Positions 1-12,202 of a stretch of DNA of 64,000 nucleotides are shown piece after piece. Position 1 is the first letter of the stretch. Each line of letters begins with the position of its first letter. This DNA comes from Larix kaempferi. Lineage: Eukaryota > Streptophyta > Pinopsida > Pinales > Pinaceae. The position numbers were made by a program, and so were the translations under genes. The DNA lies in contig BSBM01000600.1 of assembly GCA_027924585.1 (NCBI GenBank), positions 15,311,001 through 15,375,000 on the forward strand, written 5' to 3'. Below the pieces are notes generated by a model. The model was not told where the DNA came from, searched no databases, and saw nothing but the letters and a program-made list of their open reading frames with translations.

Positions 1-134
1 TCAAGCAAAACACAGTCTCCCAGGCTTTCTTTAGGCAAAAATCGAATTCCTTATATATGTAGCAAATCAGTTCACGTACAAGACATAAAATGTCTTTTCA
101 CCTGCCAAAAGTCCTTCTATCATTTTATAATCTT

Positions 135-144
135 CTATATATAA
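135..144 (-). promoter_or_regulatory. TATA box P2 of element A, 3' LTR (downstream of the LTR ORF)
   Basis: TTATATATAG on the minus strand lies about 205 bp past the stop codon of the LTR ORF. The same box sits at 12,891-12,900 in the 5' LTR. It is about 690 bp from the LTR end. By position it is the likely start of genomic RNA, leaving a conventional R-U5 before the PBS. The promoter role is inferred from motif and conserved placement. Confidence 0.6.
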
Positions 145-349
145 CCTTACAAAATGCTCCCAGAGCTACCACATGTCCCCCCCCACAGAGAATCTTTTTA
201 ATTTATCTTTTAATGCCCTTTACAAAATTGGAATAATCCCTAAATGTATTTTACAAAAAAAAACAAAATCTAGCTATCCTTTATCCTCTCGACTAAATAA
301 AAGAAAAGCAAAAATTCCTAGCGTATAATTAGACATCTATGACTGCCAG

Positions 350-3300
350 TCAGCTCCCAGATGGCGCTTCTGCCTCTGCTGGCGCTTTTGTCCCAGATGG
401 CGCTCCTACCTCTACTGGCTCCTTTGCCACAACTGGCTTATCTGCTTCTGCTATATAACTCACCCAAATGCCTGTTTCTTGTATAACAGTGTTGGTAGGT
501 GAAGGGAGCAGGAGCTTTCGAGAAATCACATGCTTGGCCAGCTCTGCTTCAATGTCCTGCACTTCTGCTATTGTAATTTGGATAATCTCTTGAAATAGGT
601 GGGCATGCATGGAGGGTTGCGCGATGCATTGGTGAAGATCATCCGCTGTCAACACGTCTATCTTCTTCATGTACTCCATTTATGTGTTTAATTCACCTTT
701 CAATTCAGACAAGCGCTGCTCTTTGCTTGGAAAGTATTCAAGAGTCTGGGGTATCACCATTTTGCACCTTCCATGAACCTCCTAGATCCTCTAATAAAGG
801 CTACTACATCTTACGATAGTTGTTTGGATCACAGAGTTTAATTTCACACCATAGTTCTTACAGAACTCCATGAAGCCTATATCCTCTTTAAACTCTGCTA
901 CAGATTTGAGAGGGAGGTGTTTGGGGAATTCTGACTTCCCCTCTCTCCATTCAATATGTTTTCCAATATCTTCTTTTACCCGTGCATATTTCTTTTTAAG
1001 CCTAATGGCTTCAGAGTTTATTTCTTTCATCCTGTCCACCATAGTTTTCAGCTTGCAAATTTCTTTAGTAAGCAGTTCCTGTGACTCGTGCATCTGCTTT
1101 AGTATGTCACAGGATTGTTCATGAAAGGGGCTTAGGTCCATTGCCTTGCTTCTTACCTGTTCCAGCTGCTCGACCATCAACTCTTTCTCTTCTTCTAATT
1201 GAATGATCCTAGCTTCAAAATCATTCTTCTCTCCTTCCACTATCATCTTCTGGATCGCCAAGTGGTCCTTTTCTTCTTCCAGGTGCTGATACTTATCCGA
1301 CAATTCTTTCTGATTTGAAAAAAGGTGATTATATTTCTTCACCACTAAGTCCCTATAAGCCTGCTCATTAACCACAGTGAGCTGTAACATGCGATCCCTT
1401 TTCTTGGTTGCATCCAACTCATTTACTATCTTGAGTACATTGTCTTCGCTTACCTTGGCGGCAGCTAAAGTAGCGGATGCCATAGCCACTGGAGCATTTT
1501 GTGTGCCCTGCATGACAATGGTTTCTCACGTGGTAATGATGTCTGGGTGGAAAGGCTTCTTCATCCTTTTCTCTGTCCTTAGGAATGTGGACTTCCTTTT
1601 CTTGTCAAAAACAAATTTGTCCCAATGGGTTACAATATGATCCTTTGAAGGAGTGAAAGGGACAAGTGGAATATCTTCTATAGGGATGTCATCTTCCGCG
1701 GGCGAGGTTTGAACCATTTGGGACGAGCCTATGTCCATGTCTTGCGTGTTGGAGCCCTCAGCTTGTGCATCCTCCTTGGCCTTATTTTCCTCCTCGACTT
1801 TCAGCTGCTTCTCTTTCCTCTTGCTCTTTGGCAACTTCTTCCTTTCTTATCTTCTCTAGCTCTTCATCTAGAAGCCTCTGAGCTTCTTCCTCCTTAAGCC
1901 TATGAGCTTCTTCTTCTCGAAGCCTATCTTCTTGCTCCTTCTGTTGCTGCATCCCTTTGGAACTTTTCAACCTCAACTTTCAGCCTTAGCTCTTCCTTCG
2001 TCAGAGCCTCAGATTCTTCCCTTTCTCTTCGCAATTATGCTTCCTTAACAGCTTGGGATGCTGTGGAACTAGTGCCAGTTCCACTCTTGAGGTTAAGGTG
2101 CCTTTGAAGTTCGGTCAGATTGTTGACCCCTCTGAAAACTTCTTCGTCCTCATCAAAATAGTGAGCATACTCAAAGTGTGCATTAACAATTCTGCAGTGA
2201 TCTGCGTCCTTATTAAGCCTGTCATTCTTTGCGAAGATTCTTTCTCCGAAGTGAAACTCCCTTAGTTCCTGAACAAACGCTTTAGCCGAGCTGACTTTAG
2301 AAAACTTGTATGCTCCGACACAAAAGGGTAATGCTGGGAAGGAGGCTTTCTTCGCTTTCTTTAAGACATGACCAACTCCATCTATAAACACTTGTCTTAC
2401 TGCCTCTTTGAGGACCACAGAATCAGTAACATATCCTGGTAAGAGAAGGGGTGGGTTGGAACCTCCATACATTCTTATGTAGGTGCCTTGTTCGGATAGA
2501 TAAAAATCCCCATACTTTTCTAAGACTACCATGGCATTCTCAGATAAACAACTGGGTTCTTCATTCAACATGAGTTTATACAGTGGTATGATTAATTCTT
2601 CATAAATGATCTTGTAATTCCTTTTGTAATTCTGGGCCCATAAGATCTTGTAACCGATATAAACAGGGGTGTTGGCCTTGTTCCAAACACATCCTAAGCT
2701 TGGGAACGGATGCCTTGCCATGACACAATCTATAAGGTATGATGACATGTAGAACTCTAATTTTCTCCAGGACAACCCTTCCTTAGCAGCAACTATGGCT
2801 GACGATATATTATCTGAGAGGATATCTTCCCAATTGAACACCGTGCCCTTGAATGCTTCATAGTGGATCAGAGGGATCTAATGCAACTGATAAGTGGTTT
2901 CATCAGCCCTGCCAAAAATTTTGCTTAGCATGAGGGAAATAATTCTGAAGGGAGGCCTGAGTGCCTGAACTTCATAATCATCACTCTCTTTCACCCTCAA
3001 CTTCCTGCCTTGAATTAACAATCTTTTGGCCATCTCCACGTAATCCATGTTAAGAATTTCTAGCCATGCGTCGTTCAACAATTGCTGAGTGTGGGGCAAT
3101 TTGTAGGTTGTCGAGATATGGGCTGGGTGGAACGAGGCGAATGCCTCTCCGTTGCTGTTAGATAAGACTCTTGACTCGGCACCTGCATGTGCTAGAATCC
3201 ACCCGATGACTTCTGAGCAGGGGAAAAGCTCGGGGCGCGTTGCTGCTTTGCTGATGCCAGAGCTTCTAATGTTCTAGTATAAGTACATCTCTTCTAGGAC

Positions 3301-3471
3301 TGACCCAGGAATTTCCTGGTCTCTGATCATGTGATATAAATCTCCCCATTTCAATTCAGGCGCAATGCCCATAACTGGCTTGGTGTCTTCATATAATGTC
3401 TCGATTCTTGCTTCAATGCCACTTGACTCTAGTTCGGCCATTTTTGCCTTCCTCTTTCCACCTTTCAGCAT
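350..3471 (-). pseudogene. LTR-encoded ORF of element A, 3' LTR copy (broken)
   Basis: This is the homologue of the intact 1,087-aa protein at 18,844-22,107. The start codon at 3,471 (MLKGGKRKAKM) lies 12 nt after a splice acceptor. The frame holds to about 2,035 with stops near 3,290 and 2,878, shifts through the charged coiled-coil segment (about 1,980-1,520), then runs in another frame to a TGA at 350-352. Recognisable blocks in order: the WGD-Y-MIRDQEIP block, the LFPCSEVIGWIL block, IDCVMARHPFP, the E/K/R-rich coil, VPFTPS...KKRK, a second coil with LSPFHEQSC, and a C-terminal domain ending in an A/P/S-rich tail. Function unknown. Confidence 0.85.
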
Positions 3472-3482
3472 TGTGGTAGAAC

Positions 3483-4023
3483 CTGGCCAAAACCATATAT
3501 GAGTAGGTAAATGATGAAATGAGCATGCAGACAAAGCTTTGAAATGAAAATTCATCACTACATCAAAATAAGAAAGTGTTATTAAACAACTTCGAAAGTG
3601 ATATTACGCTTCAAACAAAACGCAAGCAACAAAGCAAATGAGACCATGATAGGTAGCTACTAAAAAAAACTTGTCAGAACTAGCTTTCCTTATCGGTGCT
3701 ACAACGAAACCTATGATGCTAAGGCACAACCTCCTAACTAGGAGTTCTAGGATGCTGATAACAGGACGTAGGCGAGAGCAGCCGAGAGGCTGCGACCACC
3801 CACAAGGTTTGGGTCACCAAAACTTCGGAAGGAAAAACAGATGGGTAGTGAGCAGGGTCTAGTCAGGCTTCTCCAATGGCTTTATGAATAATCAGATGGG
3901 TGCAAAAACTTCAGCATGGACGAGGGTGGCCATGGCGATAGACTGCTAAAATGGTATTAACGAAAGAAACAACAAACTTGGGCTATTGAAAACAAAGTAT
4001 AAAGGCCTGATGGAGTTACTTAC
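3483..4023 (-). other. Leader intron of the LTR transcription unit, A 3' LTR copy
   Basis: The donor reads CCAG|GTAAGT at 4,024/4,023. The acceptor reads TTTTGGCCAG|G, with the last intron base at 3,483. The intron is 541 bp and ends 12 nt before the ORF start. The same junctions occur in the 5' LTR copy (23,441-23,991) and at equivalent places in B and D, which argues for a real intron. Splicing is inferred from consensus and conservation only. Confidence 0.7.
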
Positions 4024-4168
4024 CTGGCAGCGGACGATTGGCTTGGATGAGGATGACAAGTTGCAGACTTGGCTATCCCGGAATGGCTAGCACGACCTTG
4101 AACGACGTTCTCTCGAAAACGCCAACGATAATAGAAAAGCAATAAGAAACCCCCTAAAACCGCACTTA

Positions 4169-4178
4169 CTATATATAG
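4169..4178 (-). promoter_or_regulatory. TATA box P1 of element A, 3' LTR (drives the LTR ORF unit)
   Basis: CTATATATAG lies about 145-155 bp upstream of the leader-intron donor. Solo LTR B has the same spacing (TATA 17,767, donor 17,914). The exact counterpart in A's other LTR is 24,137-24,146. Confidence 0.65.
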
Positions 4179-4229
4179 AAAAAGGAACGTGTGGGCATTA
4201 AACTGGGTTAGTGGGGCATTAAAATAGCG

Positions 4230-4870
4230 TTACGGCGATGTGATCGAGGTAACTTTCGACGCCGCTTTGGCATTAAACGTGAGCTGTCAACTGGAAGCTT
4301 TCGGTGAGTTGGAGTGACAGTTTCGGTGGCGTTGGATGAGTGCTTCCGCAACGGGCCGACACACTTTGGCGAGCTCAGCGCCAACTCTAAACTGGGTGTG
4401 TTCTATCTCGATTCTGTGACTCTTGCTGAGTTTCACCGCGTGCCTCTACGTCACTTCTTACCGGCAGGGCTAAAATTTCAGAAGCGATAGTTTCGGCGAG
4501 ACAGGCTAGGTTCTGAAGAAAAGAAACTTTGAATGCTCGATTTTGTCGAAGTGTTAGCCATTTCGGATTGCGCCTGCGAGTTATGTCGGCGTAACCTGGT
4601 GTGTTTTACCGTAATGAAAACCTTAGAAAAAAACCAGGAAAAAGCCGCGTTTCGGATGACTTGGATGAGTCGGAGCGACAGTTTCGGCGGGATTGGGCGA
4701 GTTCACCCGAAACAAGAAGACTTTAAAAACTTAACTAAAATGAACGCTTGTTGCGGCTTAACTCAATGAGTTTGGCCGAAACAGGGAAAGCTGAAAACTT
4801 ATCAAAAGTTTCCGAACGTTGCGGCCCAAATGAGTGAGTTGTGTCGTCGTTTCAGCTCTAAAAATTGAGT
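4230..4870 (-). repeat. U3 array of short CGAAA / GCGGAA motifs, A 3' LTR
   Basis: Upstream of P1 the LTR is dotted with degenerate copies of CCGAAA and TTCCGCAACG-like words, seen on the plus strand as TTTCGGYG...GTTTCGGCG. The same kind of array occurs in the U3 of B (16,400-17,650, densest) and D (43,740-44,200). It is probably a cis-regulatory or structural array; which factor would bind is unknown. Confidence 0.6.
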
Positions 4871-5045
4871 TTTACTTAGCAGAGAAAACAAAAAACAAAC
4901 TCAAGGACTTGCTCTTTTTAGAAAAAACTAAGTGCAAAAAAGACCTTATAGGAAGGACTTGAATTCTAGGCAAACTCTTATTAAAACAAGAAGGAGGGGC
5001 CCCAATATTTACAAAAATTTTGGGGGGGATATTGCAGCAAAAACA

Positions 5046-6124
5046 ATTGGCGATTCCGTGGTGAACACAGACCTCTGAAACAAGCTCTCCTTAGGGGTAG
5101 AAAAACTTACAAACTGTTGATTTATATGGGTAACAAAATGTCCTTATAGTTCAACTTCTGTGAATGCAGTGATCACTCTCATCATCATGGTCATTTTGGG
5201 AAAAGGCAACTTAGAATCATACTTCTTTACAACTCTCTTAGGGCCAGAGTATGAAGTTCATTTTGAAACTCTGTCTTTTAGATGTTAACTAATAGAAGAA
5301 TCCACAGGATTGTAACAATACCTCACAGACATATTCGTTTGTTCCTCATTACCATGCTATTTGCATCCTTTTGGATGTTTCTTGATTGACAAATTTTGCC
5401 ATTTGAGCCTTCCAGAAATAAATTTCTTTAACTTCAATATTTGTTTCAGGTTCTTCAATCCCTAATGTCGTTTTGTGTGAGCGAGAGATTTATTTGATTA
5501 TCATGCTTCACGGACAGAGAAGAACCTTGCTGGGCTGATTTATTTGAACAAATTCCTTAGTTAAATGCATTTTTCTTTTCTCTACCGTGCTTTAATTGAG
5601 GCGAGAATTCCTGGGTATCAACTCTTTAATATAAGCTCTTTTGGCTTTTATTTGTAGCATGGGATCATTTTAAATACCATACATCTGTGAGACATGCTTC
5701 CTCTCCATCGGTCTAATAAAGTGAACTCCTCTAGACAACTATTAATGTTAGAGTGAATGGAGCCCCAAGATAGTAAGAAGGAAATGTTGAATCTTAGTTA
5801 TTAAAACAGGGTTATTTTGACCAACAGAAAAAGGATCTCTTCATTCCTGGAAACTCAACAGTGAAAATAAAGTCACAAAAACATTTCTTTGTAAGTAGGT
5901 TTCTGCCTTACAGGATTTTGAGCCTTGTTTGAAGCTCTATCTTACCTCTACACCAAAATCTAGACTAAGCTTTATTAAAGAAAGAATAAAGAAAAACTTT
6001 GAGCATAGAGAAAGGTGGAAAACAAACCAAGCTTAACCGAAGAAAATAATAAAAAACAAAAACAAAACAAACAAACAAGAAAGAAGCAAGAGCGTTTATT
6101 TTGTTACAAAAAGCCCTCATAGGA
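5046..6124 (-). other. Noncoding stretch between integrase and 3' LTR of A
   Basis: About 1.08 kb with no credible ORF. It is collinear with 42,420-43,517 of the D' copy, including short conserved stretches such as CTGTGTTCACCA next to the LTR. No polypurine tract abuts the LTR at 5,045; the nearest purine-rich run, AAGGAGAG, is about 40-50 nt away. Confidence 0.7.
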
Positions 6125-7329
6125 CTAAGCGAAATACTGCTTTAAAGCAAGTCCATTGAGAGGTAGAGTTACTTCCTCCCCTTGCAAGTCTTTTAGCTTG
6201 TAAGTCGTCGAGCCAAGCTTTTCAGAAATTTGGTAAGGGCAAACCCATAAATGTTGAAACTTTGTGTGCATTCCCTTACCCTCGTGTGGATGGTCCCATT
6301 TCAAAACTAAGTCGCCTACTTCAAAACTTCTTTTGCCAGACTTTCTTTTATCAAACCACCTTTTGACTATATCTTGGTGTTGGTGGAATCGGTCTTTGGC
6401 TTTCTGCCGGGACTCTTCAAGTTTAAGCAAGGTGTCAATTCTAGATTGTAAGACTTGACTGTTGGAACCTCGGGAGGCTTGGGCCAATTGCAAAGATGGG
6501 AGTAAGATGTTTGGAGGAAGGACGGTTTCTCTACCATAGACAAGAGTATACGGGGAAACTCCTAAAGCATTATTTGGGGTGACTCTATCTTCCCACAAAG
6601 CATTTGGGAGGGCTGTATGCCAACTCCTCTGATTTTCAATCACTGTTTTCTTAAGAATTCAGATAAGGTTTTTGTTGGTAGATTCAGCTAGTCCGTTTCC
6701 TTGGGGGTAGTAGTTGGCTGAATAATGTAACTTAATTCCTCTTTTATAAACAAATTCATTTATCTTAAAAGATGAAAAATAAGTTGCATTATCGAACACT
6801 AGGGAAATTGGAACCGCAAACTTGGTTATGATGTTCTCCTTCAAGAAATTAATAACCGCATCTTCATTGGTTTTACGCAATGGAGCAACTTCTGTCCATC
6901 TCGTAAAATAGTCTGTGGCCGTCAGGATGTATCAGTGTTGTAGAGAAGAATTCGGTTTTATTTCTCTGATGACATCTATGCCCCACTTCTTGAAAGGTTA
7001 TGAGATAATAACTGGTTGCAAAGGTCCTGCCGCTTTCGGCAATTTCCCAGTGCTCCTTTGGCACACATCACATTTCCTTGCATAGGCGTGGGCATCTGTG
7101 AACAAAGTGGGCCAATAATATCCAGCTCTCAGTATTTTATGAGTTGTTGTATATCCAGAATAATGTCCCCCAACAGGGCCATCGTGTAATTCCTTGACCA
7201 CTTTACTTGCATCTTCCTTTTCCAGACATCTAAGAAAAATGCCATCATAATTTTTTTTCTGAAAAGTACCCCATCAATGATTTGATAAGCTGCGGATTTC
7301 AAACGGAGTGCCCTTCTTTGCTTAGAACT
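6125..7329 (-). pseudogene. Integrase of element A (decayed)
   Basis: An HHCC zinc domain is visible: H in KELHDG, H in GGHYS, and the CDVC pair. The catalytic core follows: D in WGIDV, D in FDNATYF, E in NGLAESTNK. A C-terminal region with a FEVGDLVLKWDH block follows, and the reading ends in ALKQYFA at 6,125. Frameshifts (near 7,000 and 6,880) and several stops break it, for example a TGA in place of CGA just after the SSLQH motif. It would join retroelement cDNA to the target. It matches the fragment at 41,499-42,419. Confidence 0.88.
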
Positions 7330-9214
7330 CTAGTGCTCTGGTAAGTACCCTTGCTGCAAATAATGCACTAAGTCTCTATACCAAGATTCGGGAGCTGTAA
7401 AGATGGGACATACCTCAACCATGTTTAGTTCAGCTTCATTTTCCCAATTCAGCTCTTCGTTAGTTGGATGTTCAGTGAGTAATTTACATAAACCTTGACC
7501 TTTAATGATAGTGGTAGGTTTAAATTCTAAATCATATTCCTGAAGATAGGTGACCCAGTTTCCTCTTCTTTCTCCCAATTCCTTTTGAACGAAAAGAGAT
7601 CTGACGACGGGGTGAGGAACTACAACTTTAGTTCTGTTCTTAAGAATATATGGCCTGAACTGCTTTACCACTTTCAATTCGGCGTATGCTTGCTTGTCTA
7701 CAACAGGATAGTTCAGTTCAACGCCTTGCAGATCAGTGCTCATAAAAGAAATTGGGTATTCATCTCCCGATTCTACCTTTTGCATGAGCATAGTTGCGAG
7801 AGAATCATATGAAGAAAAAGTATACATGATGAAATCCTTATCGAAGTCTGGACTTCTTAGAGAGGGAGCATTAGCTATGGATGCTTTGATTTCTTTAAAT
7901 GCAACCTTTTCCAAGTCTGTCCACTTGAACTGTACATTCTGCTTGACCATTTGCTGCAGAGGTTTAACGGTCTGAGCGAAGTCGAGAACGAACGTTCGAA
8001 CAAAATTAATGATGCCCATAAATGATTGCATAGATTTTTTGTTGTGGGGCATAGGAATCTTGTTGATAGCTTGCACTCTCTCTTGATCTATCAAAATTCC
8101 CTTTTTTGAAATGATGTGACCCAAAAGCTTGCCTTCAAGAACAACGAAAACACTTTTCTTGGGATTCAGAGAAATACCATATTTCCTACAACGATAAAAA
8201 ATATGCTTCAAATGGAAAACATGATCTTCCCTCTTCTTTGAGAAAACTATCACATCATCTAGATAGACTAAAACACAATGACCGCCCAATCCTCGAAAGG
8301 CAATGTCCTTTGCTAACTGGAAAGTAGCTCCTGCGTTTATCAAGCCGAACGACATCCTTCGGTATGCGAATGTTCCCCATTTAGTGCGGAAAGTAGTCTT
8401 AAGACGGTCTTCTTCAGCTACTAATACTTGATTATAGCCAGAAACACCGTCTAGAAGAGAGAAAAGTTCCGATCTTGATACCATCTGCAAAATTTGTTCC
8501 ATTGAAGGTACGGGGTAGTTATCTTTATCAGAAGCTTTGTTCAGGTTCCGAAAATCTACACATAGTCTTATCTCTCCCGACTTCTTTCGCACAGGAACCA
8601 GATTAGCGACCCACTCAGAGTGCCTGACTTTAAAGATGATATTAACGTCTAACAATTTCTTCAACTCCTTTTGAATCAAAGGTTCAAGAGTCGGATGCAT
8701 TCTTCTTAATTGCTGCTGGAATGGCTTAATGCCTGCATTCATTGGTATTATGTGCTGAATGATGCTAGTATCATACGTTTTCATATCCTCATAAGTCCAT
8801 GCAAAGACATCTTTATATTGCTAAAAGAGTTTAATGAACTTATCTCTTTCGCTTGGTTTACCAATATTGACATATTTTGGTTCAGCTTCTGTGCCTAGAT
8901 TTACCAATTGATGCTGCATAGAGGAGCTATGAGTTTTAACATTCGCTGGCTTCTTGAACTTGTTCTGCAAATCGAAAAAACTTTCGAGAGATATCACGCC
9001 TTTGGGCATGAAATTTCCTTTGACTTTGTCCTTGCTCTGCAAGTCAAAGTCATGCTTTTCTTCATCTATAATAGATTCCTTAGAAGCGTCTTCATTTGTG
9101 AGGAAACTAATGATCTGATCGTCATCATCGAACACTCTAAGATTTGTAATGTTATCCGGAACATATGACCCGAAGATCAATTCAATAGAGCTCTTATTAT
9201 TAGTAGGCACTAAC
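7330..9214 (-). pseudogene. Reverse transcriptase plus degenerate gypsy RNase H of element A
   Basis: RT blocks are clear: HSEWVANLVPVRKKSG, the LCVDFRNLNKA block, FSLLDGVSGYNQ, and the catalytic YLDD near 8,250-8,275 (VYLDDVIVFSKK). The GKLLGHIIS and NFVRTFV connection follows. The gypsy-type RNase H after RT keeps its fold-level pattern but lacks the acidic residues: the TDAS position reads YTFSS, the E position reads VDKQAY, and TDH is replaced by PHP. The D copy shows the same losses. The frame is open from 9,237 to 7,330 with one stop near 8,820. Confidence 0.9.
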
Positions 9215-9600
9215 CTAGAAGCAGAAGTGGCTAACAAATCAGCTACAGGGTTTTGTAATCTAGGAATATATTTTATATTAAAAGCTTCAAAGTGTGAAAT
9301 TAAATCCCATACCTCAGACTGATAACCCTTTAAATGTGGTTAAAGACAATGAATTGTATCTCTCACCTGTCTGACAACTATTTCTGAGTGACCAAAGACT
9401 TTCAAGTATTTGACATTCAAACCAATATCTTTCTTCAATCCGTGGACCAAAGCTTCATATTCAGCAGTATTGTTAATACATTCAAATTCCAATCTACAAG
9501 ATAAGAAGTGTTTGTTGTTTTCAGGATCAATTAAAACACAACCAGCTCTGGATCCCTCTTGAGTTTTGGAACCGTCAAAGTATAGGACCCAAAAAAATTC
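9215..9600 (-). pseudogene. Archaeal-type RNase H (aRNH) of element A, between protease and RT
   Basis: The reading starts at YFDGSKTQEGS (needing a 1-nt shift in a T-run near 9,590). It passes the acidic E of AEYEALVHGL, a position reading GHSEIVV where the D copy has GDSEIVV, and ends at ADLLATSASR. That is the DEDD layout of an archaeal-type RNase H, with the third acid changed to H in this copy. Its place before RT is unusual: in described Tat elements the extra RNase H follows the gypsy RNase H. It would degrade RNA in RNA-DNA hybrids. Confidence 0.85.
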
Positions 9601-10688
9601 TCCGATTTAACTAAGTTAGTATCTCTATCATTTAAGTCAGTAACTAATCTAACTATGTTACAATCAATATCATCAGTCCGAGAGAATTGAAGGAGATCAA
9701 ACTGTTCACCTGATTCATGGCTAACACTTTCTGATTGATAATTACCTGGTTCAATTTCTAAGAAATAATTTCCCAAAACTGAAGACGAGAAAGCTACAGC
9801 TTCATTTTTTTCTTCTAACTGAGTTACGTTTTGCTTCATGTGAGGTTGTCTCAGTATTTTAATCTGATTTTTCCTATTCTGATATGGTAACCATAAGTGA
9901 GACTAGTCAGTTGCGAAGTAACCATTTAGTTTTGTAGACCAGTCCCTGCTCAAAATCAAACCATAAGGCTCGGGAATATCAACTACCATTATATCAATAA
10001 ACTGACAAACTCTAGGATCTGCTGACAACCTAATTAGCACATCTTTCATTTCTCTAATAACTCTAACTGTAGTTCTATCTAACTGTATGATCTAAGCTGG
10101 GGATGGAATTGGTTTTCCATTAATCCTTTTGCAAATTGACAGAGGCATGACATTCGAGGAAGCCCCAGACTCTACCAAACAGTTATGCAGATTATGATTG
10201 AAAATTTCGAAAGTTAGAAGAAAAGGCAACGCTTGGGATTTAGACTTCCCATCAATACTAGCTTCATTTATTTCAGGATCTTCTTAAGTGCTAGATTGGG
10301 GATTGAGAGCTTGTAACAGCTTCTTTCGTTGCTGAGGCAAACTACACATATTGAATATGGAAATATTTGCTTTTGCTTTCTTTATGTCTTCAATTATATC
10401 GTATCCCATGTCACATTCCTTTGCAATTTTAGATTGATTTTCTGTTTTGTTTGAAGTAACTTTTGGTTGCTGAGTTGTTTCTGCATTTGGTTCTTTTGTA
10501 GGTGCTAGATTTTCCTTAGGTTGTGGCGGAATAATAGTGATGTGCCTTTTGGGTATATCCTTGGAGACTTTAGGCTTAGGCGCAGTTGGGTTCGGATCAG
10601 CAATTGGACCCTTTCTACGAGTAGTGACATTAACTGCTGAAACCTGGCTTTCTTCGGAGTCATCTTCAATTAACTCTATTAAAGGCAC
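9601..10688 (-). pseudogene. Aspartic protease region of element A (catalytic Asp replaced)
   Basis: This region lies in the same frame as gag, just after an in-frame TAG. The protease core reads LVESGASSNVMP near 10,160-10,190, where copy D reads LVDLGASSNVMP, so the catalytic Asp is Glu here. The flap and second half follow (VCQFIDIMVVDIP, YGLILSRDW). A long linker (about 9,840-9,600) leads to the aRNH. Stops occur near 10,284 and 10,090. It would process the Gag-Pol polyprotein. Confidence 0.85.
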
Positions 10689-12170
10689 CTAATCCCACAG
10701 CACCATAGTGGTGTCTGGAGTGGGTTCTTCTTCTTCTAGGGTCTGTTCTTCTTGAGGATCTTCCTGTTCTGTTAGTTGTGCATCCAACATTTGGTTCATT
10801 ACTAAACTCATTGAATTTATCCATTGCAGACAACTTTTCTCAGAGTGTGGTTTCTGATGAAAAGTGCAGAAATGATCCATTCCTACTTCATTTAAATTCA
10901 GAACATCAGAGTTGTTTATAGGTGGGAGCGGTTGACCATTTTCTTCCATTTTCTTGTAGAATGGTTTAAATGGCTTTCTAGATGTGTTAGCTACCTTATC
11001 TTTCTCTAGATCTACAATTTTATTGGACAACTTTTGCATCATTTTAACCACGTTTTCCATATTTGCTGATGGTTCTTCTTTGTTCCCGGTTAGCAGTAGC
11101 GTTTTCTTAGTAGTTGTTGGTTTTGTTTCCGCATCAAGAGCATGTTTAGCAATGTTGTCCGCTTCTTCCTCCACCTTCTTAGCTTCTTCGAAGTTTTCTA
11201 TTAAGGTAGTTTTCTTGGTTTTTTTGACAAACATTGCTATGGGAGGATCAAGTGTTGTTGTGTAATATTCAACTAAAGATTCTTCCACAGGTCTTGCTGC
11301 CTCACTGAAATTATTTAACAATGTAGTGAATCTTTGGTTAAATTCTTACACCTTCTCTTTCTTTTCCATTCTCATGGACACCAATTCTTTCATAAGTGTA
11401 GCAACTGTTTTCTGATTTCCATATTTCTTTAGAAAACATTTCTCAAAATCTTCCCAATTTGATATCGAGCTAGCTTGTAAACTAAAGTACTAGGAAGATA
11501 CCTTGGGTTTGAAAGTATAGGGAAAGAGTCTACAGACTACATCTTCGTGATGCACATTCAGCAGGCTTAGAGCCAAATAAAAGCTCTTAAGGTGATCTTC
11601 AACGGAGATAACTTTCCCAGGATCATACTTGGGTAAAACCCTTTCTGGATTCTTAGGCAAACCATGAAATGGTCCAGCCAAATTCAATGCTCCTCTTGCT
11701 CTCGATGCAGGTACAACCATGGCTCCATGTGGGAAATGTGGTGGAGAATCACGTAGAGTGTGAGGTGGAGAATTTCGTGGAATATAAGGTTCTTCAAGAT
11801 TTGGAGGAGTCTCAAGTTTAATTTCTCCAAGAGGCTCTGTTATTTCCTCCAAGGATAAATCTACCAATTCTTTAATGTTTTGAACAAGAACTGAATCTCT
11901 TGTATATTGCGTTTCCCTTCTAGGGGCTCTTCTTCTAGGGAGTAAGAGAATTGCGTTCAAACCACCAAGCTGTCTAACATAAGCACGGGTATGTCTTCTT
12001 AAATTTGCTACTTCAGCAAAAGGAACAACATACAACATTTCTTTTTATTCGATCTTAGAATTGAGATTTTCTTGATTTATTAATTCCAGATCTAAATTGT
12101 CTGGGATAGCTGTTTCAAACGGGTCTTCAGTGGAATCTCTTCTAACAGAAGGATCTCCTATGCCATCCAT
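10689..12170 (-). pseudogene. gag of element A
   Basis: The start at 12,170 is chosen because it aligns with the gag ATG of copy D (49,211), about 10-15 nt past the PBS. The capsid-like region carries PFHGLPKNPERVLPKYDP and FEKCFLKKYGNQKT. A Cys/His knuckle C-x2-H-x3-H-x4-C (CTFHQKPHSEKSC) lies at about 10,830-10,868. Internal stops are near 12,048, 11,490 and 11,345. Gag ends at VLWD followed by TAG (about 10,686). Copy D has a TAG at the same place, so this one may be the true gag stop. Confidence 0.87.
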
Positions 12171-12180
12171 GCACTGGTGT

Positions 12181-12202
12181 CCCTCCTTCTAGCGCCAAAA
12201 AC
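12181..12202 (-). promoter_or_regulatory. Primer binding site of element A
   Basis: On the minus strand the LTR end GGCATCAACA is followed by GT and TTTTGGCGCTAGAAGGAGGG. The identical word follows LTR D at 49,181-49,200. Position and conservation support a PBS. I cannot name the primer tRNA with confidence. Confidence 0.75.

Larger units (their letters stand above)
1..5045 (-). repeat. 3' LTR of element A (incomplete at the window edge)
   Basis: In element orientation it starts TGTTTTTGCTGCAATATCC at 5,045, next to the internal sequence. It matches the 5' LTR of A along its length and has no nested insertion. The stretch around 3,350-3,370 (ATTCAGGCGCAATGCC) is therefore the uninterrupted version of the site hit by solo LTR B in the 5' copy. 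It contains a short-motif U3 array, a TATA box, a leader intron, the LTR ORF, a second TATA box and R-U5. The two LTRs of A differ visibly: their last 109 ORF residues differ at about 18 positions. A is therefore old. Confidence 0.9.
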
